A DNA stretch of 64,000 nucleotides, taken from the NCBI GenBank assembly GCA_016702745.1, contig JADJDJ010000003.1, positions 186,001 to 250,000 on the forward strand, given 5' to 3'. A model generated the notes under the pieces. It had not been told where the DNA came from, made no database searches, and saw only the letters and a list, made by a program, of their open reading frames with translations. The translations under genes and the position numbers were made by a program. The DNA is from Chitinophagaceae bacterium. GTDB lineage: Bacteria > Bacteroidota > Bacteroidia > Chitinophagales > Chitinophagaceae. This document shows, piece after piece, positions 1 through 9,846 of the stretch; the first letter of the stretch is position 1; every line of letters starts with the position of its first letter.

Positions 1-462
1 CTATAAAAAACTCTGCATGGCGAACCCTGTTGTTCTTTGCGAGTCTGGCAACATATCACCCACAAATGCCCGGAAGGGTTCCATCGAAACATTGATAGAT
101 GCATCCAGCATCCAGAGCATGATGGCGGCCATCCATACCTCAGTTACATTGGGAAAGATCAGCAAGGCCACCGATGCAAAAATGGCTCCGATCATGAAAA
201 AGGGTCTTCTTCTCCCCCATTTCTTATGCCAGGTTTTATCACTCCAGTGACCAATGATTGGTTGTACAATCAGTCCGGTTAAAGGGGCTGCAATCCATAA
301 AATCGGGATATTGTCAATAGATTCACCAAGCGTTTGAAAGATCCTGCTGACATTGGCATTCTGTAACCCGAAGGCAAACTGAATTCCAAAAAAGCCCACA
401 CTCATGTTGATGATCTGTGCAAGGCTGAGCCTGGGTTTGGTACCCACTATAAACAATGACAT
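1..462 (-). CDS. MFS sugar transporter, N-terminal part (runs off left edge)
   Basis: This is the first 154 residues of a major facilitator transporter; the C-terminal part lies beyond the window. Hydrophobic segments alternate with short loops, and the loop GHWSDKTWHKKWGRRRPF resembles the cytoplasmic signature between TM2 and TM3 of SLC45/GPH-like sucrose and maltose carriers. I choose the ATG at 462; an in-frame TTG two codons earlier is less likely. It lies downstream of glgA-glgC in the same orientation, separated by about 215 bases holding a dispersed repeat. The context suggests uptake of an alpha-glucoside, but the substrate is inferred from family and neighbours only. Confidence 0.8.
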   Translation of the reverse strand: MSLFIVGTKPRLSLAQIINMSVGFFGIQFAFGLQNANVSRIFQTLGESIDNIPILWIAAPLTGLIVQPIIGHWSDKTWHKKWGRRRPFFMIGAIFASVALLIFPNVTEVWMAAIMLWMLDASINVSMEPFRAFVGDMLPDSQRTTGFAMQSFL

Positions 463-575
463 AAGCAATCGTTATTAGTTAAACAGCTACTCTAAGGTAG
501 GAATAATATGTAATAAGTACACATTTAAAAACCGGATCAAAAATAAGGCTGTCTCCGCAATATATTTCTGCCCCC

Positions 576-646
576 AAGACTCAAAGACACGAAGGAAAAA
601 TCAGTTGAGAATTAATTCTTTGTGCCTTTGTGTCTTAGTGGCAAAA
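576..646. repeat. Dispersed hairpin repeat, copy 1 (CAAAGACACGAAGG / TTTGTGTCTTAGTGGC type)
   Basis: The left half reads AGACTCAAAGACACGAAGG and the right half reads CTTTGTGTCTTAGTGGC, so the two halves can fold back imperfectly. Related copies are at 20216-20290 and 26514-26606. All three are intergenic. Short repeats of this wording are widespread in Bacteroidota genomes from general knowledge. The role is unknown. Confidence 0.75.
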
Positions 647-677
647 TAAAAGCTTTTGTTACAGCCTCTATTAAAAA

Positions 678-1970
678 TCAGATTACAAATCCGTTTGGAA
701 GAATCGCGCCTTTTTTCACCACTACAATCCCATCCTTCACGGTATACAAAGCGTGATCCGTATTTTCAAGATGGGCACCGCCATTAATACGGACATCATT
801 GCCGATTCTCACGTTTTTATCCAGAATTGCATTCTTGATATAGCAGCGATCCCCCACTCCCAGCAGCGGATAACCGCCAGCTGTGGCAGCCGCAATCTCT
901 GGCAGGGTTTCATAATAATCACTACCCATGATATAGGAACTCACCAGTGTAGTACCATGTCCGATCCGGGAGCGGATACCAATCACTGAATGCTCCACTC
1001 TTGATGCATTGATGATTGATCCCTCAGCCACCAGGGTTTTTTCCAGGGTCGTGCCACTGATCTTGGCAGGGGGCAGCATCCGGGGACGGGTATAGATGGC
1101 ATTGTCGTTATCAAAAAGATTGAAATCGGGTAATTCCTGGGTCAGTCCGAGGTTCGCTTCAAAGAATGAATAAATATTTCCGATATCGGTCCAGTAACCT
1201 TCATACTGGTAACTCGCTACTTTATATTTTGAAATAGAAGTAGGAATAATTTCCTTTCCAAAATCTGTTGCAGCGGCATGCTCTTTCATAAGCAGATCAA
1301 ACAAGAGCTTGCGGTTGAAAATATAAATACCCATGGAAGCCAGATAATTCCGGCCCTTCCCTTTCATTTGTTCACCGGTATCACTTTCCCAGTCAGCGAG
1401 GATTTCTTTTTTGGGTTTCTCGATAAAAGAAGTGATCAGACCCTCTGATGATTTGAGGATGCCAAATTCCGGGGCTTCTCTTTGTCCAACCGGAATAGTG
1501 GCGATAGAAATATCGGCACCGAGTGCCTTATGATTATCCAGCATATCCGCGAAATTCATCTGGTATAACTGGTCACCGGAAAGGATCAGTACATAATCAC
1601 TTTCAAAAGGTTCAACATGCCGGAGTCCCTGCCGTACAGCATCGGCAGTTCCCTGGTACCAGGCCGGGTTGTCCGGTGTTTGTTCTGCTGCCAGGATATC
1701 TACAAAGGCCTTACTGAAGGCGCTGAAATGATAGGTATTCTTGATATGCCTGTTGAGGGAAGCGGAGTTGAACTGGGTCAGTACAAACATCCTTCCGATT
1801 CCATTATTCAGGCAATTGGAAATCGGTATATCCACCAAACGGTATTTACCGGCAATGGGTACAGCAGGCTTTGACCGGCTGGCCGTGAGCGGGTATAATC
1901 TGGATCCGGCGCCGCCGCCTAATATCACGCAAAGCATTTCTTTTGAATGGGTAATCGTTCTGATTGCCAT
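678..1970 (-). CDS. glgC: Glucose-1-phosphate adenylyltransferase
   Basis: GlgC makes ADP-glucose from ATP and glucose 1-phosphate, the committed step of bacterial glycogen synthesis. The 430-residue length is normal. The N-terminal nucleotidyltransferase motif GGGAGSRLYPLT is at about residues 18-29, followed by the substrate-binding stretch RSKPAVPIAGKYRLVDIP. The C-terminal third is a left-handed beta-helix region (for example VRIGNDVRINGGAH). The ATG at 1970 is 10 bases after the glgA stop, so the two are very likely one transcript with glgA first. Enzymes of this family are usually allosterically controlled by glycolytic intermediates; no regulatory site is visible in the DNA. Confidence 0.95.
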   Translation of the reverse strand: MAIRTITHSKEMLCVILGGGAGSRLYPLTASRSKPAVPIAGKYRLVDIPISNCLNNGIGRMFVLTQFNSASLNRHIKNTYHFSAFSKAFVDILAAEQTPDNPAWYQGTADAVRQGLRHVEPFESDYVLILSGDQLYQMNFADMLDNHKALGADISIATIPVGQREAPEFGILKSSEGLITSFIEKPKKEILADWESDTGEQMKGKGRNYLASMGIYIFNRKLLFDLLMKEHAAATDFGKEIIPTSISKYKVASYQYEGYWTDIGNIYSFFEANLGLTQELPDFNLFDNDNAIYTRPRMLPPAKISGTTLEKTLVAEGSIINASRVEHSVIGIRSRIGHGTTLVSSYIMGSDYYETLPEIAAATAGGYPLLGVGDRCYIKNAILDKNVRIGNDVRINGGAHLENTDHALYTVKDGIVVVKKGAILPNGFVI

Positions 1971-1980
1971 AACGGGTAGT

Positions 1981-3401
1981 TTACTTCAATGATTGGTATA
2001 AATCTATATACTGTTGTGCCGAACTGTCCCATGAGTGATCAATGGTCATCATGTGTTCACGCATCCAGGTATAAAGGTCAGGTTTATTCTGATAAATGTT
2101 AATAGCCCGGCGTACCGAATAAGTAATATCCCAAACGGATGCCTGGTCAAACCGGATGCCGAAGCCCTGCCAGTCGCCCATATCTGTTACTGTGTCTCTC
2201 AATCCACCCACATTCCGCACCATCGGTACGGTACCATAACGGAGTGCATACATTTGGTTCAGTCCGCAGGGTTCCACCCGGCTGGGCATCAGTAAAAAAT
2301 CGGAGCCGGCATAAATCTGGTGACTCAAAGGTTCACTATAGCCGATATAAGAATTATAATATCCGCCGAACTGGTGCTTCATCTGATCCAGTCTGTCTTC
2401 CAATGCAGGATCACCGGAACCCAGGATCAGGAAATTCACCTGTCCATGGTGTTGGTAAATAGCCTGGCTGATGGCTTCAGGTAAGAGATCAGCAGCCTTC
2501 TCTCCCACTAGTCTGCCAATAAAAGACACAAGGGGCTTATTTGGATCCAGTCCGAACTGTCCGGCCAGTTCCTGTTTATTTTTCTGTTTCCCTTTTTCAA
2601 CCAGTTCCTTATCATAGTTTTTGATGATCATGGAATCGGTCAGCGGGTCCCATACATGGGTATCGATACCGTTCAGGATACCATGACTCTTGCCCACTTC
2701 ATACTGGAAAAGGTTTTCCAGTCCGTTGGCAGCTTCTTTTAATTCATCGAGATAACTATGACTGACGGTGGTGACTTTCCAGGCGCATTTCACTGCCGAA
2801 GCCATGGGGTTGATATTATTGTTCCAGTCGAGCATGCCCCATTTCCAGGAATCAAATGGTGGCAGGAGGTAATACTTACTCCAGTCGATCCAGCCCTGGT
2901 ATTGTCCGTTGTGCACGGTAAAAACGGAAGGGATATCGGCCAGCTTGGCGCGAAATTCCAAACCGTGTTTCATAAAGAATGGAATCAGCCCGGTATGGTG
3001 ATCATGACAATGAATAACATCCGGCTGGTGATTCCATTTGCTGAACCAGTCGCAGCAGGCAATCTGGAAGGCCAGGAATCTTTCGGTATCATCATCATAG
3101 CCATAAATTTTTTCCCGGTCCAGCAATCCGTTGATATCTACGAGGTATAAATCAAAACCCAGTTTGTTGGTTTTCTCTTTGATAATACTGTAATGAAAAG
3201 ATGCGGGCCCATTCGCTGATCGCCTTCATGAACCAGTTCCCAGTCGTTATTATAAAGGAATTTAGTCCGGTACATGGGCATTACCACTTTGGCTACATGG
3301 CCGAGTTCCGCCTGGTATTTGGGCAGGGCGCCCACTACATCACCCAGACCACCCGCTTTGGCCACGGGGTAACATTCTGCCGCTACATGAATGATCTCCA
3401 T
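1981..3401 (-). CDS. glgA: Glycogen synthase (ADP-glucose), apparent frameshift
   Basis: GlgA transfers glucose from ADP-glucose to growing alpha-1,4-glucan. The ADP-glucose motif AKAGGLGDVVGALP is near residue 14, and the C-terminal GT-B half has SRVEPCGLNQMYALRYGT. The reading frame is broken: residues 1-75 lie in one frame and the rest in another. The join is at the A4 run 3196-3199 on the plus strand. Adding one base there restores GPHLFHYSIIKEKTNKLGFD and gives one protein of about 473 residues, normal for the family. A sequencing or assembly deletion is the simplest explanation. It precedes glgC by 10 bases. Confidence 0.93.
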
Positions 3402-3605
3402 AACTGATCAACAAGATTTCGTTGAAATTAAGTGGTTTAAGGCTGATTGCAAAACTAAAGCGGGCTGATTATTCCGGTTGTTTAAAATACCCCTAAAGAG
3501 AGGGCTGTTTTTTTTATACAAGCTGCCAACAGGCTTTTCTTTGTTTTCCGGCGTATTTAAAATTGTTATACTTTCAGCACTTTATCAAACAAATCATCGA
3601 TTGCA

Positions 3606-5263
3606 ATGAGTCAGCAAACTAAACAGCCAACCGATTATGGCGCCTTAAGCACCCTGGTTACCGTTTTCTTCTTCTGGGGTTTTATTGCGGCCGGCAACAG
3701 TGTATTCATTCCTTTTTGTAAGCACTATTTCCATCTCGATCAGTTCCAGAGTCAGCTGATTGATTTTGCCTTCTATACCGCTTATTATGTCGGAGCACTG
3801 GCCTTATTTGCTTATGGAGCATTTGGGGGTAAGGACCTGGTAGGAAAATGGGGATACAAGAAAAGTATCGTTTATGGTTTACTTTTTTCAGCATTGGGAG
3901 CTGCAGCCATGATCCTGGCGGTTCAGGGTAATAGTTTTGCCGGCATGCTGCTCGGTTTGTTTATTGTGGCACTTGGATTTTCATTGCAGCAAACGGCTGC
4001 CCAGCCTTTTTCAATTACCCTTGGCGATCCCTCCACAGGTTCATCCCGTATAACACTGGGTGGTGCCATCAACTCATTTGGTACTTCTATCGGCCCCCTG
4101 GTGGTGGCCCTGGCCCTGTTTGGAACGACGGCATCCATTACAGATGATAAAATCGCTTCGCTTAGTTTATCGAAAGTAATTGTTCTATATGTTGGGGTGG
4201 GTGCTCTTTTCATTGCAGCTGCGGCCCTTTTCTTTTTCTCTAAAAAGTGCCCTCCGGAATTATCATTGAAAAAACAGAAAAGGCCAATAAGGCCCTCTAT
4301 ACTTTACTGATCATGACCGGACTGCTGATCGCCATGTTTGTACCGGTGTTTGGCAGTTATCAACGGGATATGACCAGTGCCACCGATGCTGAAAAACATG
4401 CCCTGGAAGCTTATCGCCTGCGCTGGTTGCTGGGTGCCATGGCCGTGGTGGTGGTAGGGCTGATTGTTGCCAATATGAGTGCCCGCAAAAAATCAGATGG
4501 ATGGGGTGCCATGAAATATCCTCAGTTAGTATTGGGTATGCTGGGCATTTTTGTATATGTGGGTGTGGAAGTAGCCGTGGGCAGTAACCTGGGTGAATTA
4601 TTAAAACAAAAAGAATTCGGATCCCTATCTGCTTCAGAAGCCACTCCGTATATCATGATGTACTGGGGAAGTTTGATGATTGGCCGATGGACCGGTGCCA
4701 TTGGTGCTTTTGAATTTAAAAAAAGTACCCGCCAGATATTACAGGTAATCGTTCCCCTCGTGGCATTTGCCTTGTTGATTCTGATTATTTATCTCTCCGA
4801 TTATAATGTAAAAGCCCTGTTCTATTATATAGTATGTGTACTGGTGCTGATTGCAGGCTTCTTCATGAGCAAGGAAAAACCAGCTACCACGCTGCTGGTA
4901 TTTAGTTTACTCGGTGTGGTGGCCATGATTGTAGGGCTGCTGACAACAGGCAGCATTGCGATCTATGCTTTCCTCAGCGCCGGTCTTTTCTGCTCCATTA
5001 TGTGGCCCTGTATTTTCAGTTTGTCTGTGGCTGGTTTGGGTAAATACGAATCCCAGGGTTCAGCTTTCCTGATCATGATGATCCTGGGTGGTGGTATCCT
5101 GCCTCCAATACAGGGAAAAATCGCAGATATCATCGGAATTCATCAATCTTATATTATCGCCGCTGTTTGTTTTGCCTATCTGGCATTCTTTGGATTTATT
5201 GTCAGGGGAATTCTTCGCAAACAGGGCGTGGATTATGATGCACAGGTTTCAGGCGGACATTAA
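3606..5263 (+). CDS. FHS-type sugar:proton symporter, apparent frameshift
   Basis: A 12-TM major facilitator protein of the fucose/glucose/galactose symporter type. The N-terminal half contains FFFWGFIAAGNSVFIPFCK and a conserved QQTAAQPF segment; the C-terminal half has PCIFSLSVAGLGKYESQGSA. Two overlapping reading frames cover it. One missing A in the A5 run at 4242-4246 explains the break: restoring it joins SKK to VPSGIIIEKTEK and gives about 552 residues. A ROK sugar kinase starts 23 bases downstream, so the pair probably imports and phosphorylates a hexose. The precise sugar cannot be read from the sequence. Confidence 0.88.
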
Positions 5264-5286
5264 TCTGGATTCAAAAGTAAATTCGT

Positions 5287-6240
5287 ATGTCAAGTTACGC
5301 AGTAGGTATCGATATAGGCGGCACTAATACCAAGTTTGGTATCGTAGACCGCAATGGTCATATTATTGAACAGGATCGGATGGCCAGTAATGAACATGAA
5401 GATGTGAGTGAGTATATTGATGAACTCATCAGCAAGCTGAACCCCATGATTGAAAGGGCCGGAGGCAAACAAAACTTTGCCGGTATCGGTGTGGGGGCTC
5501 CCAACGGAAATTATTATACGGGCACAATTGAATATGCCCCCAACCTCAAATGGAAGGGGATCATCCCGATTGCCCGGATGTTCACGGAAAAAACCGGGCT
5601 TAAAACCCAGCTGACCAACGATGCCAATGCCGCCGCCGTAGGCGAAATGATGTATGGCTGTGCAAGAGGAATGAAACATTTTATTGTGATCACCCTCGGT
5701 ACCGGAGTAGGCAGCGGGATTGTGATTGATGGAAAAATTTTACTGGGACATGATGGCTTTGCCGGTGAACTTGGTCATACTATTATCCGTCATGATGGCC
5801 GGATGCATAAAGGCACTGGGATGAAGGGCAGTCTGGAAGCCTATGCTTCTGCTACGGGTGTCAGGGAAACCGCCCTCGAACTGCTGACCCAATACCCCGA
5901 ACAGGAAAGTCTGCTGCGGGATTATTCCATCAATGAACTCACCAGCCACTCTGTGTATGAATGTGCCATGAAAGGAGACAAAATCGCTAATGAAATATTT
6001 GAATTCACCGGACAGGTACTGGGAGAAGCCCTGGCGAATTTTGTGATGTTCTCTTCACCGGAAGCGATCATTCTTTTTGGCGGACTGACCAAGGCCGGTG
6101 ACCTGATCATGAACCCTACCCGGAAGGCCATGGAAGAAAACCTGCTGCAGATTTTTCAGAATAAAGTAAAGCTGATGTTCAGCGAACTGAAAGAAGCCGA
6201 TGCGGCAATTCTGGGGGCCAGTGCCTTGGTATGGGAGTAA
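5287..6240 (+). CDS. ROK family sugar kinase (glucokinase-like)
   Basis: A 317-residue ROK protein that probably phosphorylates the hexose brought in by the symporter just upstream. The phosphate-binding motif GIDIGGTNTKFGIVD is at residues 7-21, the catalytic Asp lies in TNDANAAAVGE, and a glycine-rich LGTGVGSGIVIDG follows. The usual ROK zinc motif CxCGxxGCxE is absent; the aligned stretch reads KGTGMKGSLEAYASATG, with the cysteines replaced by Lys, Thr and Ser. The His of GELGH is kept. This places it in a zinc-less ROK subgroup. The substrate is inferred from context. Confidence 0.88.
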   Translation: MSSYAVGIDIGGTNTKFGIVDRNGHIIEQDRMASNEHEDVSEYIDELISKLNPMIERAGGKQNFAGIGVGAPNGNYYTGTIEYAPNLKWKGIIPIARMFTEKTGLKTQLTNDANAAAVGEMMYGCARGMKHFIVITLGTGVGSGIVIDGKILLGHDGFAGELGHTIIRHDGRMHKGTGMKGSLEAYASATGVRETALELLTQYPEQESLLRDYSINELTSHSVYECAMKGDKIANEIFEFTGQVLGEALANFVMFSSPEAIILFGGLTKAGDLIMNPTRKAMEENLLQIFQNKVKLMFSELKEADAAILGASALVWE

Positions 6241-6243
6241 TAA

Positions 6244-7227
6244 TTATTTCTTCTGCTGAATAAGGAATACCGCCGGTACTGGTCTTTGTCCGCCTGTATC
6301 CGATACTTTGATCGTTTCTTTTCCATTCACCAGCATACAACTGCTGCCTCCCCCATCGAGATTCAGGGCTTCCCAACATCCCAGATCTTTCAGCATTTGA
6401 GCTTCCTGGGTCAGTGTTGCTCCTTCGGCTTTTCCGGGGTTACGACCTTCGATCACCAGGATGATGAGTTTATTGTCCTTTGTATAACCCATCGCGGTCC
6501 TTGGGTGTTTATCATCAATGGCTTTACCGGCAAATTTGATCTCTTCATTATTACTGATGCGGATCTCTCCGTTCTGTATCAATACCGGTCCTCCCCCAAC
6601 GGCGGTTTTCATTTTCCAGGGACCAAAATCCATTCTGACCCTTACCTTGGGCGGCCATGATTGCTGGATGGACCGTATCGCATTTTCTTTACTGAAAGAA
6701 ATAAGAGAGTCTTTCAATGCCGGTATTGCACCCTGATAGGCATAAGCATAACGCGTTGATGAATCAGTATACAACCAGGCGATATCTGCTTTTCTGTCCT
6801 TACTGATTCCAATCGCACTGCCCAATGGATGCCGGTAAGTAAAAGTATCTTTCCCTCTTCCATTGATGGTATGGATATTATAACCCAGGAGTTTTTTATT
6901 CCGGATCACCACATTCAGATTCTGATTAGTGGCGAATGAAAAAAAAGTGGTGTTCACCACCAGCAGCGGCTGCTCATTTTTTTCGTAGAACTGAGAAGGT
7001 TTCAGTCTGCGCTGATAGGTAGTATCCACAGTAAAAGTCAATTGCCGGTCATTCAGATTGGCTTCGAGATAATAAGCAATATGGGGCTTCCCATCCAGTG
7101 AGTCCATGGTTTTGTAAACATGTACTGAAGCAGGCAAGGACCCGAATAAATCATCCACCTTTTTCCATTGCAATTGCGCAATGGAAGAGAAAGGTAAGAA
7201 GAGAAGGAGGATAGTTAGACGAGACAT
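6244..7227 (-). CDS. Phosphodiester glycosidase (NAGPA domain) secreted protein
   Basis: The 327-residue protein begins with a signal peptide (hydrophobic residues 4-17, cleavage near IAQ). The C-terminal half matches the NAGPA/phosphodiester glycosidase family: AVGGGPVLIQNGEIR, HPRTAMGYTKDNKLIILVIEGR and EALNLDGGGSSCM are its recognisable blocks. Family members hydrolyse sugar phosphodiester bonds in the periplasm or outside the cell. It converges on the ROK kinase with a 3-base gap. A repeat-rich gap lies upstream. Its natural substrate is unknown. Confidence 0.85.
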   Translation of the reverse strand: MSRLTILLLFLPFSSIAQLQWKKVDDLFGSLPASVHVYKTMDSLDGKPHIAYYLEANLNDRQLTFTVDTTYQRRLKPSQFYEKNEQPLLVVNTTFFSFATNQNLNVVIRNKKLLGYNIHTINGRGKDTFTYRHPLGSAIGISKDRKADIAWLYTDSSTRYAYAYQGAIPALKDSLISFSKENAIRSIQQSWPPKVRVRMDFGPWKMKTAVGGGPVLIQNGEIRISNNEEIKFAGKAIDDKHPRTAMGYTKDNKLIILVIEGRNPGKAEGATLTQEAQMLKDLGCWEALNLDGGGSSCMLVNGKETIKVSDTGGQRPVPAVFLIQQKK

Positions 7228-7251
7228 GGAGAGAGATTTGGATATTATGAT

Positions 7252-7301
7252 ATTGAGATATTAGGATATTAAGTGTTAAGGGGCGACCAGTAAACTGATA
7301 G
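7252..7301. repeat. 50-bp composite intergenic repeat, copy A
   Basis: This 50-base segment matches 12895-12944 at 44 of 50 positions. It has an AT-rich part (ATTGAGATATTAGGATATT) and a core of the form AAGGRGCGACCWGYAAACTG. Both copies are followed by GACTG-type heptamers and sit upstream of a minus-strand gene start. Confidence 0.85.
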
Positions 7302-7319
7302 TCCCGATAGCTATCGGGA
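7302..7319. repeat. Perfect 18-bp palindrome
   Basis: The sequence TCCCGATAGCTATCGGGA is fully self-complementary. It lies between the 50-bp composite repeat and a GACTG heptamer cluster. Palindromes with this wording recur in Bacteroidota genomes as short dispersed repeats (general knowledge), so it is more likely a repeat unit than a gene-specific operator. Confidence 0.8.
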
Positions 7320-7322
7320 GAC

Positions 7323-7351
7323 AGACTGATGACTGTCGACTGCCGACTTCT
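7323..7351. repeat. GACTG-type heptamer cluster 1
   Basis: Near-tandem units such as GACTGAT, GACTGTC and GACTGCC follow the palindrome. Similar clusters are at 11203-11262, 12941-12984 and 23189-23272; a diverged relative is at 22128-22227. A related GACTC/CCGACTC series continues into the 3' end of lipA. Confidence 0.7.
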
Positions 7352-7393
7352 CTTCTCCCCTTTAGGGGTTGGGGGTAACTCTCGACTCCCGAC

Positions 7394-8307
7394 TCAAGAC
7401 TCCCGACTCCACTGCTCTCTTCCCAATCCCGCAAACACATGCTTTTCGCTATGATAGGATGAGCGGACCAGCGGACCGCTTTCCACATAATCAAGTCCGA
7501 GCTGGTATCCTATTTCACGATACTCCGCAAATTCATCAGGGTGTACAAAGCGATCAACGGGTAAATGTTTTTTAGTGGGTTGCAGGTACTGTCCGATCGT
7601 AACTACATCGCAACCATTATCCCGGAGATCGGTGAGGGTTTGTATGACTTCTTCTTTTGCTCTCCCAGTCCGAGCATGATACCACTCTTGGTACGCATAC
7701 CACCGGCTTTGAGGGTCCGGATCACTTCCATGCTGCGCCAGTACTTCGCTTGTATCCTCACCTGCCTGGTTAGTCTTTCTACTGTTTCAATATTATGACT
7801 CACCACTTCCGGAGCCGCATCAATAATGCGTTGTATGTTTTCTTTTTCTCCTTTGAAATCGGGGATCAGGGTTTCCAGGGTGGTTTGCGGATTTAAGGCC
7901 TTCACTGCTTTGATGGTATTGTACCAGATAATAGAACCACCATCTTTAATCTCATCACGGTCTACTGATGTAATCACTGCATGCTTCACCTTCATCAGGT
8001 GGATGGCTTCTGCCACCCGCTGGGGTTCGTCCCAATCCACCGGATCGGGTTTACCGGTTGCCACGGCACAGAAGCCGCAACTACGGGTACAGGTATTGCC
8101 AAGGATCATGAAAGTGGCCGTGCCGGCACCCCAGCATTCACCCATATTGGGGCAATTACCGCTCTCACAGATCGTATGTAATTTGTAATTATCTACCAGG
8201 CCACGTACATGCCTGTATTCTTCTCCAATGGGTAGTTTCACCCGGAGCCAGTCCGGCTTCTTCACCCTGGTTTGTTCAGTTGCTGCCACTACGGGAAGTT
8301 CGGTCAT
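7394..8307 (-). CDS. lipA: Lipoyl synthase, apparent frameshift
   Basis: LipA is a radical-SAM enzyme that inserts two sulfur atoms into protein-bound octanoyl groups to make lipoyl cofactor. The auxiliary cluster motif CESGNCPNMGEC is near residue 49 and the radical-SAM motif CTRSCGFC near residue 75. The frame breaks at the T4 run 7655-7658; adding one base yields GLGEQKEEVIQTLTDL and continues through QYLQPTKKHLPVDRF to the conserved RSSYHSEK ending, about 304 residues. The last few codons (SRES) and the stop fall inside the neighbouring GACTC repeat region. Lipoate is needed by the 2-oxo acid dehydrogenases, such as the one whose E1 beta is encoded here. Confidence 0.93.
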
Positions 8308-8405
8308 TGGGCAAACCTACGAAAAAATGCTGACCCGGTTTATCCGGGAAAGGATGAATGGAATAGTCCTCTTTTTCATTGGTAAAATACCCGGTGCCAG
8401 ACGAT

Positions 8406-9208
8406 TTATTTTCGTCTGCCAAAGGCGAGGGCGATATAACCCTGGAAGAAGAATTGTTTGTCCTTCTGGGCCACCATGATCGGAATTTTGCTGGCATAGA
8501 ACTCTCCACTAACGCCGATTTCAATACCGGAAACCAGTTCGTTGAAGCGTCCGTAATCAAAACGAAGGGCAGCTTTCACAAAAGCACCTGGTTTGATACT
8601 GATTTCGTTCCAGCCTTTCCAAATCCGGAACCACCAAGAATGGAGGATCCCACAAAGAGCAGACTATCGGCCGGGGAATCCTTGATCAAACGGGGTTCAC
8701 CCTGATCATCAACCTGAGTATAATATGGACGGAGTAAACCAAGGGCCAGACCGCCATTGTAAACAGCAGAAACGGCTACTCCGTTTTTATTTCCTTTCTG
8801 TCCCAGAATATATTGCTGACCGAATCCAAATGTTGCCTGGTAGAAATAGTTTTTCTTGGCAAATATGTAAGGATTCCCAAAAATGATTCCGGCATTGGGT
8901 TGTTTGTCTTCTTTGGGGTGTTTGATTTCAGTAAAATCAAAGCGGTAAATATTGGTTCTGCGGTTGCTCTTACTCCGGCCCAGTTCAAAATAAGCGCCGT
9001 ACCCATTGCTGCGGAACTGCATGCCAAACAAAGTTTGTTTGCTGTAGATCAGCACGCCTTCTTCCGCCTGCTTCATCATATCATTCACCCGCTGGCGGCG
9101 TTCTTCTTTTTTTTCTGCTTTGCCGGATGCTTTACGTTTACCGGTACTGTCCTGCGCTATCAGTAGTACAGGGCATAGGATGAATATGAAAAGGATCAGT
9201 TTCTTCAC
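8406..9208 (-). CDS. Secreted, probably outer-membrane beta-barrel protein; apparent frameshift
   Basis: A signal peptide (MKKLILFIFILCPVLLIAQ) is followed by a basic Lys/Arg/Glu-rich stretch, then alternating aromatic and polar strands such as FGMQFRSNGYGAYFELGR and NYFYQATFGFGQQYILG, which look like a small outer-membrane barrel. The frame breaks around 8614-8620. Adding one base restores GFGKGWNEISIKPGAFVKAA and a C-terminus ending FQGYIALAFGRRK, an aromatic-ended strand typical of barrels. Full length is about 267 residues. It is upstream of lipA in the same direction. I do not recognise a named family. Confidence 0.75.
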
Positions 9209-9364
9209 AGAAATACTTTTAACTGCTCTTGAATGGGAACTATCAGGTGTAAGGAGAAGACCATTTTAGAAAAAGCTGCTTTATTCAGCCAGATTTCATG
9301 ATTTTCTTCCATTGCGCCGAGTCCCTGAATTGAATAAACGTAAATTTAGGGCAAATTATTGATA

Positions 9365-9790
9365 ATGACTTCTTCAGTACTCTATACCGGGGGCCTCAGA
9401 ACCACCTGTACCCATCTCAAAAGCGGAAATTCGGTTGAAACAGATGCTCCAGTTGATAATCATGGCAAGGGCGAAAGATTCTCCCCTACCGACCTGATGG
9501 CAACCAGCCTCGCCACCTGTATGATCACGGTGATGGGGATCAAGGCCCAGGGTATGGGATTTGATCTGGATGGGGTAACAATTGATGTACTCAAAATCAT
9601 GAAGCAGGAACCCCGCCGGGTGGGCGGAATTAATCTTCATTTTCATATCCCCGCTAATCTGCTGGAACTGGAGGAAAAAACAATCAGGATCCTGAAAAAT
9701 ACCGGCGAAACCTGTCCGGTCATCAAGAGCATCCATCCCGATATTGAAGTAAAAATAGATTGGGGTGGCTGGAACCAGACCGGATCATGA
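9365..9790 (+). CDS. OsmC family protein
   Basis: A 141-residue OsmC/Ohr-fold protein. Characteristic blocks are DNHGKGERFSPTDLMATSLATCM (residues about 31-53) and a C-terminal TGETCPVIKSIHP, giving the two cysteines that reduce peroxides in this family. The ATG at 9365 is preferred over a TTG two codons earlier. Family members detoxify organic hydroperoxides in the cytoplasm; whether this one is a peroxidase or a relative such as YhfA is not decided. It stands alone on the plus strand. Confidence 0.85.
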   Translation: MTSSVLYTGGLRTTCTHLKSGNSVETDAPVDNHGKGERFSPTDLMATSLATCMITVMGIKAQGMGFDLDGVTIDVLKIMKQEPRRVGGINLHFHIPANLLELEEKTIRILKNTGETCPVIKSIHPDIEVKIDWGGWNQTGS

Positions 9791-9846
9791 ACCACTTTTT
9801 TTATTCTGATTTTTCCTGAAATGGATTCATTCCCTTTCCAATCAAC

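Noticed and set aside
3138..4310. Programmed ribosomal frameshifting as the explanation for the split glgA and symporter genes
   Set aside because: No consistent slippery heptamer plus downstream structure, and split genes include families never known to use it; the same one-base pattern recurs in many unrelated genes.
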